Shown here one piece after another: positions 56,666 to 64,000 of a DNA stretch of 64,000 bases. Below the pieces are notes generated by a model. It had not been told where the DNA came from. It worked only from the letters and a program-made list of their open reading frames with translations, and did no database searches. How positions within the stretch are numbered: the stretch's first letter is position 1; each line of letters begins with the position of its first letter. A program made the translations under genes and the position numbers. This DNA is from Fremontodendron californicum (lineage: Eukaryota > Streptophyta > Magnoliopsida > Malvales > Malvaceae): the NCBI GenBank assembly GCA_030761205.1, contig JAULJL010000002.1:43240814-43304813 (forward strand). Reading direction: 5' to 3'.

Positions 56666-58326
56666 TGAACAGATGTAGTTGGATTAGAGTTTTGGTTGTC
56701 GATTTTATACATGAAAATCAATGTTATTACTTCTCATTAGTGGAGTAATTTAATGAGAATGATAAAAAAGCAAAGGAAATGAAAATAGTACAAACCTCTT
56801 TCATTGCTTTCTGATATTCAATTATTTTCTCTGCAGGTACTTTTCTCAGCAATGAAACAAGAACCACCTAAAATGACTATCCTGCAAGTGTTACTACCAA
56901 CATATCACGGTATGCTAGTCCTTCATGTGAGATCTGCTTCGGTATAGTATGTGATTTCAAACCAATATCTGCATCTATGAGGAGCTGTAGTATAATTCTT
57001 AATAAATAAGTCAAGAGCAGGCATTTAGCCAATAAATAGGGAAAAACTTTGCATTCAACAGGGCAGCTCTGGATTGGATACAAAATCATTCAGAGCCAAA
57101 ATAGAAACTTTTGGTTAAGGCAACAATGCAAATTATGACAAATAAATCAGTTGTGGGTGATGAGCATGAGGTCTAAATAGATGGCAAAAGCCCCAATTTT
57201 AGGATAGCGGTGAAACCAGTAGTTGAAGATGAGTCTCAATCAGATTTTAGGGCAAAAATAGACTTATTTGCAGTAGCTTTTATATACTATATACCAGGGT
57301 TAATAACTTCAAAACTGTTTTTTTTTTTCCCTCTTCCCCTTGATTTCCTAATCTAAATCTCGAATTGATCTCAGCACATCTTAACCCAAGTACTGTAACC
57401 CAACAAACTAAAACATTCAATTCTAACCCTAAACTTTAACATGGAAACAAAAATCATAACCTGCTCAACAAAAACATAAATTTAAAAAATTATTGTAATG
57501 AACTATTGATTACCTCTTTTCTATATCGATTCCCCATGAAAAAGAGCAAGGTTTTCCTCTCTTTCACCCCAAAATATCCCGTGTAAGCGCTGATCCGATG
57601 CGAATAAGGAATTATTACATCCTTCACCAAAGACCCTTGATCCGGCCTCAACCGCCCAAAATCCGCAACTAATAAAACAGCATTCTTGACCCGATCCACG
57701 ACCCGATAAAGCGCATTTGGATCCCCCGCAATTATGACGTGATCCCATCCGTTATTCCTCTTCCAATACTCCTGCCCCCTGAGCCACTCCACCAGTTCTT
57801 CCTGCATTTTCTCATCGCTGTAACCCGACCCCGAACCCGGAGGGCGACCCGCGTTTACAATTAAGCTCAAAGAAGAAAAGACAGGAACGTAGAAAAGATG
57901 GGCTTCCTCCGGGTCAGTGACTTTAATGATAGGGGACCCAAGGCGGTCCGATTGGGGTCGGGCCAGGTCGGAGAAGAGGAACCACTCGTGCATGTGCTGG
58001 TGACCAGGGTAGTTGAGGGTGGTGACGTCAGCAACGGGGGATCCGCCACGCGCGAGGCCATGCTGTTGGATGAGGCCGTAGGTGAACTAGTGAGGGAGAT
58101 CATACATAAAAATTTTGACTTTGTTGGCAAAATCGGAGCCGTCCATCTGTTGGAGGGGAAAATTGAGGTTTTCCCGGGAAGAAATGTCGAGGTCGTCGTC
58201 TGAAGAAGAAGGGTCGGAGGTAGGGAGAGGGGAGTGGAAGGAAGTGGTGAATAAGGCGTAGATGGCGAGGAGGAAGAAGACGGTAGCGAAAAGGGTATGT
58301 TTGAAAAGAGAGGATTTTCGGGGCAT
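56222..58326 (-). pseudogene. ARAD1-like GT47 (exostosin family) arabinosyltransferase, broken
   Basis: Exon 1 (58326-57514) opens with a type II membrane anchor (MPRKSSLFKHTLFATVFFLL), a Ser/Asp-rich stem and KVKIFMYDLPH. An in-frame TAG (58087-58089) then replaces a residue before FTYGLIQQHGLARGG. The same frame continues DVTTLNYPGHQHMHEWFLFS, HLFYVPVFSSLSLIVNAGRP, SGYSDEKMQEELVEWLRGQE and ends FFMGNRYRKE at a donor. The next recognisable pieces are 56867-56796 (LVSLLRKVPAEKIIEYQKAM) and 56413-56222 (VKRYYDYSHPNGTVNEIWRQ ... EPNCSCLCSNQTGIISSL). The ~110-130 residues that should lie between (the donor-nucleotide half of GT47, with HGTQSRENR- and SFCLNPAGDTPSACR-type motifs) are absent from the 650 bp available. 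ARAD1 works in the Golgi on pectic arabinan. With a stop at codon 80 and a missing core, this copy should be inactive. Confidence 0.82.
56621..56666. repeat. (CA)n(TA)n microsatellite
   Basis: A compound dinucleotide run, cacaca followed by tatata, in the last or next-to-last intron of the ARAD1-like relic. Similar TA runs occur at 47005-47030 in a NAP1 intron. Confidence 0.9.
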
Positions 58327-61154
58327 ATTGGAAAATAAAGGAAGAGAATGTTGTGGAGTGAGGAGAAGAAGAAGAAGAAGAAGAGGATGTTGGTTTTCTA
58401 GTTTTCATCCTTAAAGCCTTGGGTTGGGCTTTTAGACTTGGGGATGCCATGAGTGGCTGGCCAGACCTCAGCTATCTTTACTCTTTGTCTTGGTTAAGTT
58501 GAAATGTTGAACCACGCCAAGATTGAACAGAGAAGAAGAGAAGAGAAGATTAGTGAAAAAGAAAAAAGAAAAGTGGTGAGTGAGTGAATGTAACTAAAGC
58601 TATAGCTGATTTTATAAATTGCATTGGAAATCAGATTAATATTTATTTAATTACAGTAAGTTTTTATTGGGATGATCGTTTGGTTTGATATAGAAGATTA
58701 GTTATTTTATTTGTATTAAAATTAAATAAAATAATTTGGGTGATAAAACATTATTGTTGAAATTGAAATTAAATAATGACAATGACAACGGTCTTCATAT
58801 CTGTCACTTTGTAGAAAACGTGAAATTAATTTAATTTAATTTAAGACTTAACTTTTTAAACATAATATTAAGCTGTACACAAATTAATTTGGACACATAA
58901 CTATAATTAATTCAAAGTCTTAACTTACATTTTCTTGTATCACTATAATTAATTTATTGATCATAGTATATAGTATAGTCTGCCTTTGAATAATTTCTTC
59001 TAAACACTACTTTTATTTTGTAGTTTATGATCTTCTTAAATATATATTCTTAAATGGGAATGGGATGGGTGACTAAAAGAAAGAAATACAAATACAGGAG
59101 GTGCTTTTAATAAACAACATTGAGATATTGAAAAGGAAGGAGAAGGACTGGAACTGGAACCGGAGTGACTGACATTTGTATTGTACTATAAAAAATTTTC
59201 GCTTATTTTATAATTATTTTAATTAATTAATAATAAAATTTTAATTTTAATTTTAGTTTATATTTTATATTTATTTAAATATTATGTTTTAAAATTATAA
59301 TAATATTAATATAATTATTTTTTAATTATAAAAATTAAATTTAAGATAATTTTTATTTATAAATTATATAATACAAATGCATTTTCAAATATTATTTTTA
59401 TGTATTTTTGAAAAATATTTAGATTTTATTGTATATTGTATATTTTTATTTATAGGACGTAAAAATTAATAAATGAAAAATAAAAAAGTAAAATTGTGGT
59501 TTGTATTTTATTCTCTCGTATGATCGATTTTCTCATAAGGTTAGCAGCAAGATCTTTTTTTTCCCCTTTTTTTAAACTTTTTTTCCCCAAACGAGTTAGA
59601 TACGAATCTTAAATCTACCGCGAGTCAGACTAACCCTTTTAAATACATCATTTAAAATAAAAATAAAAATAAAAATAATTAATAAAATTTATTTATTTAT
59701 TTATTTTTTCTCGAGTGGGTCGGGTCACGGATCCTAATCGACCAGCGAGTCAACGTGCGGACCTACCCTTTAAATACACCATTTTAAATTAAAATAAAAA
59801 TAATTAATAAAATAATTTTTTAAAACTTTTTCTCAAAATGGGTCGGATGCGTAAATCAACCCGTGAGTTAACGTGTGGATCAACCACTCTAAATTCATTA
59901 TTTAAAATAAAAATAAAATAATTAGTAAATAGATTTCATTTTTAACTTTTTCCTCGAGCGGATCGAGTACGGATCTTAAATCGTCTCGCGAGTCAACTTG
60001 CGAACTAACCCTTTTAAATACATCATTTTAAATTAAAATAAAAAATAATTAATAAAATAATTTTTTTTCCCAAGCGGATCGGATATGAATCCTAAATCGA
60101 CCTAAGAAAAAAATATTTTTTTGGAATATATATTTATTAATTTTTTACCCTAAAAAGAGACTTTTGCTCTAAATAAAAAATAAAATAGGATAAAAAAGTT
60201 TTGGACATTTAAAGAAATACCCTTTAAATTCCTAAAAAAATTTTATGAAAAATAAAAAATAACCATAAAAGGTGACAAAATAAGACAACAAAATCCTTTA
60301 ATAAAATTCAAAAATTCCCTATAAGTCTCTAAAGACTCAATTTCCAATTTTCATAATAGTAGATCTCAATTTTGTGGCTTCAATGAGAGGTCAGATTTTT
60401 CTCATGTGTTTAAGTTGATCGGCAATTGCCTCAATTCATGCTACCAACATTATCTTTACTTTTTGTTTACCTCTGATTAACAATTTTAAGTTTATATAAA
60501 TCTCCCTTCCCATTTTGTTTTCATTTTTATGGGTAAAGAGCTGAAATGGGATGAAGGAATAAAAACTAGCAAGACAGGCAATTCGAGCGACGAAGCAAAG
60601 AATAACTTCTGTTCTGTTCTATTCTATATCTTTTAAAAAACTGAAATTTGTGTGAAAGATTGACGAAGAGCAAAATATATGGATATGGTGAATTACTTAA
60701 AGAATTCTGATTACATGAATACGGTTTCACGAGAGTTATTTCCGGAATCTTGAACTAGTTTAACCACAATCACAAAATTTCTTTACATCTCATTTGAATC
60801 GAATGTTATTTGTTTGAGGAAAAGAAAAGGGGAAGAGGAGGAGGAAGGAATGTAATAGTTATAGAATGGGCAAGGATATCTAACAAACTACTTGATTATA
60901 AAGCCTAATAAAACTACTGATGAATCTGAAGAAACCAACAAACATATAATGACGAAAAATAGTAGACCAGTCGTTAGTGGCAAAGGTGCCCATACATGCT
61001 ATACTGTAACATGAAAAAGAATTTAGAACAATAAAATTGCAAATCCCAAAACTTTTATAAAGATGCAAAATGGAGCAGCTGTTTGAATCATTGAACTTGC
61101 TTACAACAGTGCAGGAGAAACTCACGACCTATTATTACACTTGGAGTATATCAT
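58327..61154. other. Intergenic, very AT-rich; divergent promoter space
   Basis: Begins with a (GAA)n-like run at about 58358-58382 in the presumed 5' UTR of the ARAD1-like gene. 58620-59560 is A/T-rich with no gene. A tandem repeat occupies 59580-60110. 60400-61154 holds the likely 3' UTR of delta-COP. No reading frame is convincing. Confidence 0.6.
59580..60110. repeat. About 4.5 copies of a diverged ~120 bp tandem repeat
   Basis: The core gcgagtcaacgtgcg (and variants gcgagtcagact, gtgagttaacgtg, gcgagtcaacttgcg) recurs at about 59617, 59744, 59862 and 59987. Each copy is preceded by a gggtcggg/gcggatcg-type block and followed by acccttttaaatacatcatt and an A/T stretch. Spacing is 118-127 bp. 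GC-rich cores alternate with A/T spacers, making this distinct from its surroundings. Confidence 0.8.
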
Positions 61155-63992
61155 TCACACAACTTGATAATTCTCTGTAATCAAAGTTGTCCTCTGGGAG
61201 AACTTCGGAGGAGCTCCACCTCTCAGGGGAATCATGTTGACAACCTACACCAATAAAATTCTCTCCAATAAGTCAATCTGGGACATTTATTTGACAAGGT
61301 CAAGGAAGATCGTTTTTTGCACTTAAATTGAGATTGAATTAATTACAGAGTTTTAACCGTGCAATTTAGCTGACACAGGCATGAGGCACTGGAAGCCTCC
61401 ACAAATATCATCCAACCACAATATCACAAGTTAAAAAACCCAAAAGTAAATAAAATTGCATATCGAACCTTCAGGTCACTGTATGTACTAGTGGCTGAAA
61501 AACGGACAGAAATGGGGAAAAACACTGATGAATCTGCCGGAGGCACAACAAACTCCATCGATCCACTGCCAATATGTCAGAAGAAATAAATACTTAAAAA
61601 TATCTAACACAAGAAGTTTTGCAGTGTTAACCAATGTACTGACCTGCGGTTAGAGTTATCAATGAGAAGTATGGACCATTCTAAGATGGAATTTCTGGAG
61701 TCATACCTGCAAGACAAACAAGATAATGTAAATAATATACTGCACATAAACACTGTTTCCAACTTTTAACATTTTATATTACACAACATCATAGTATTTT
61801 CACTTACGCCCAAAGTTTGTTAGTAACATCTTATGAAGATATAACCAAGGAGTTCCGGATTAAGGCTTGGTTGAGTTTAATTCAGTTTATTAATCAAATG
61901 GGGCTAAAAATTGACAATTTTGCTTCCATCTACAGTAAAATTTTGAAATGATTTCAATTTACCTCCATTCACCATCAACCTGCCTGACATTTGGTGCCTC
62001 CCGAAGAGCTGGGAGAGGTACAGAAATCACGACATTTCGCAGATCAAACATGGCTGAAGCTTCATATTCAATGCTGACATAAGTTTCATTTCCAGAAACC
62101 GAAGGCCAGCAGTTGACTGCAACACACCAAAAAAACTCATTAACCATCAAAATATACAGTAGCAATTACATAACAAGAATAAGCAGCATTAGATTTGAGA
62201 CCCACTGGTCAATGGCACCATTGACTCATCTGCACTTTGCATTCTCCACTTCAAAAGACCAACACCAGCTGCATCCCCAACTGGACCAGAGGGGAAAGGC
62301 CTATTAGGGTCCTTCAACCCTAGAATGTTCTCATTGGCAAACAACTCCTTGTTCATGTTGGGATGCGTCTTGAAAAGAATGCCAGGATTACCCCCAGTTT
62401 CAATCTGAAAATAAAGCACGAAATTTGGTATTTCAATGCTGCAAAGGTATTGTGACAAAGACTCAATTTGAAAACCAAGCATGCAAGGAAAATGGTCAAC
62501 TCAACACCGTAAAGGCACTGGAAGAAATATATATTGCACTTTGAAGACATGATTATCGTTATGTGACTGAGTGAAAGGATGAACTGGCATGTCTTTCAAT
62601 GGCAAATAATACCAGTATGCATTAAGGTCATTGTACCCAGGGATTTGAGATGTAATGGCCAGGTGAGAGACAACATAACAAAAAAGGAAGCAAATACGAG
62701 AAATTAGTATTCTGTCATGATTAATGTGAATAGTTTAAATCACATCCCATGACCCAACAAAAGATATTGGCCTACAAAAATGTGGAAAATAGTAGATTGG
62801 AAAGACCTGCTTTCTTGTCTCTAAAAAAGCACATTCTTCAATGAGGAAAACATACTAATTTTTGGTGCCAAATGGGCAACCACCTATCACCAAGATTTCA
62901 ACCGAACAAAACTTCATGCTAATTCACCAACGTCAAAGCATAATTTTTGAAGTCAAAATCTTTGAAAAATGCATATGAATTCTCACACCAGTAAAAACCA
63001 AACTGTTACCTGAACTTGGATGAGTCCATCTTCCTGATTAAGAATTTGAAGTGACAAAGTCCCTTGAACATCAAAGTTACTCATTCCACCATCTCTTTTC
63101 AGTGTGACATTGAGTTTCTCCTCAGCAGTCAAAGTGATGGGATCAGTAGGTGGAGGTGCAGCCACTCTGGAGTGGCCAGCCTTTGGCTGCACATCTTCAA
63201 CTATCAGTTCACCTTCTGCTTTCAGGGATTCCAGGAACTGGTTTGTTTTTTGTGATTTACCAAGCTGCATGCCAAGACCTTTAGGGGGAGCAGTTGCAGA
63301 TGACGGTTGGCGGCCTAACAATATGAGCATGTGGTCAGAAAATGTTCTGAAACACATTTGATATGAAACATGTCCAGAGAAGTGAGAAACATCTTGGATT
63401 TCTTATGGACTAAAAGTGAAGCAAGTATAATCAATTTGTTAAAAATATGCAAACAAATCAAAATCCAAGGCATTTGGTGGCATATTATGTGACCAACCTT
63501 TAGGCTTGGTAGAGAAGGAATCAACATCAGTGGTTAATCCAAACCCAGAACCACTTCCAAAGCCACTTCCGCTGCTAGAAATGCTCATATCACTAAAGCT
63601 AGTTTCAATTCTTCCAGAGCCCATTGACATGAACCCTCCTTTATCACCTCTATTCTTATCAATCTGCAGAATACACAAAAGGAATCAATAGAGTATATAT
63701 CAGTAGAGATTGATTAGTACAAGGGCCAAGAACATTGCAAAAAATATACCTTGCTCTTGTCAATCTCACTAGCTTTACGCTTCATGACATCCTTAGTTTC
63801 ATTAATCTTGCTCTGCAATACCAGCTTGTGCAACTTCTCTTCATGACTCTCCATCTCACAGTATTGCTTAACCTGTGCAATCGTCACATTTTCCGTGTGC
63901 CCAAGACAGATGACTTCATCGAAAGCAAAGATCAATTCAAAAGCAGTCTTGCCAATACCCTCCTCATCTAGAGAGTAACAATATTCAGGTAC
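61155..63992 (-). CDS. Coatomer subunit delta (delta-COP), C-terminal 438 residues
   Basis: Eight exons on the minus strand: 63992-63750, 63663-63498, 63314-63010, 62404-62206, 62116-61963, 61706-61644, 61565-61469, 61244-61155. All are GT-AG and in phase (1317 nt with stop). The gene continues beyond 64000; about 85-90 N-terminal residues are outside. The first exon is the end of the longin-like domain and linker (FELIFAFDEVICLGHTENVT, AQVKQYCEMESHEEKLHKLV, MKRKASEIDKSK). A Gly/Ser-rich linker (SGSGFGSGSGFG) follows, then the mu-homology domain: EEKLNVTLKRDGGMSNFDVQ, THPNMNKELF, LLKWRMQ, NCWPSVSGNETYVSIEYEAS, PNVRQVDGEW and SMEFVVPPADSS. Delta-COP is part of the COPI coat on Golgi-to-ER vesicles and recognises W-based cargo motifs. 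The gene appears intact within the window. Confidence 0.93.
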
Positions 63993-64000
63993 CTAGAAAA
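63993..64000 (-). other. Start of a delta-COP intron, window edge
   Basis: The minus strand reads ttttctag into the exon beginning GTACCTGAATATTG, a standard acceptor. It shows that upstream exons lie outside the window. Confidence 0.8.

Noticed and set aside
57867..58130. 87-codon minus-strand frame in a second phase of the same exon
   Set aside because: Out-of-phase reading of the GT47 exon; the right phase continues the family sequence through the stop codon.
57898..58203. 101-codon plus-strand frame opposite ARAD1-like exon 1
   Set aside because: Antisense shadow of a GC-rich coding exon whose minus-strand frame gives clear GT47 similarity.

Overview
The window is nuclear DNA of a flowering plant, almost certainly a eudicot. 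The evidence is AT-rich intergenic DNA, small GT-AG introns, plant gene families (tyrosine/DOPA decarboxylase, glycine-decarboxylase H protein, SCAR/WAVE subunit NAP1, delta-COP, an ARAD1-type GT47, a CPN60-alpha fragment) and plant-type Tat/Ogre-like, Tork-like, Helitron, LINE and SINE elements. The species cannot be fixed from the sequence.

Region 1 (1-17.4 kb) is a transposon block. A large minus-strand LTR element spans 315-14846. It has one complete 4.59 kb LTR, a polypurine tract, long tandem repeats, two gag-like ORFs, a tRNA-Arg-type primer site and 459 bp of the second LTR, but no recognisable protease, RT, RNase H or integrase. This is the layout of a non-autonomous gag-only (TR-GAG type) Tat/Ogre derivative. 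Its second LTR stops abruptly and runs straight into the 3' half of a plus-strand Ty1/copia Tork-like element (14847-17446).

Region 2 (18-26.9 kb) holds a MED19a-like Mediator gene, a 1.1 kb tandem duplication containing fold-back sequences, and a probable Helitron (about 23047-26638). The Helitron ends in the hairpin plus CTAG signature and carries two short reading frames with a dsRNA-binding-domain-like pattern.

Region 3 (26.9-38 kb) contains an intact intronless tyrosine decarboxylase (minus) and a small SINE with perfect 16-bp target duplications. Next come a broken nuclear copy of mitochondrial rps19 behind a promoter with four site II elements, an intact three-exon glycine cleavage H-protein gene, and an intron-containing relic of a chloroplast CPN60-alpha gene.

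Region 4 (38-54.3 kb) has a 5'-truncated LINE lying about 0.9 kb upstream of a complete 23-coding-exon NAP1 gene (1389 codons).

Region 5 (54.3-64 kb) has an ARAD1-like GT47 gene broken by an in-frame stop and a missing central segment, an AT-rich spacer with a ~120 bp tandem repeat, and the last eight exons of a delta-COP gene that continues past the right edge.

No operon-like organisation is expected. The intact genes are unrelated housekeeping or metabolic functions: transcription, photorespiration, actin nucleation, vesicle coat and aromatic amine synthesis. Exon coordinates were read by hand from splice signals, reading phase and family knowledge; none is confirmed by transcripts.
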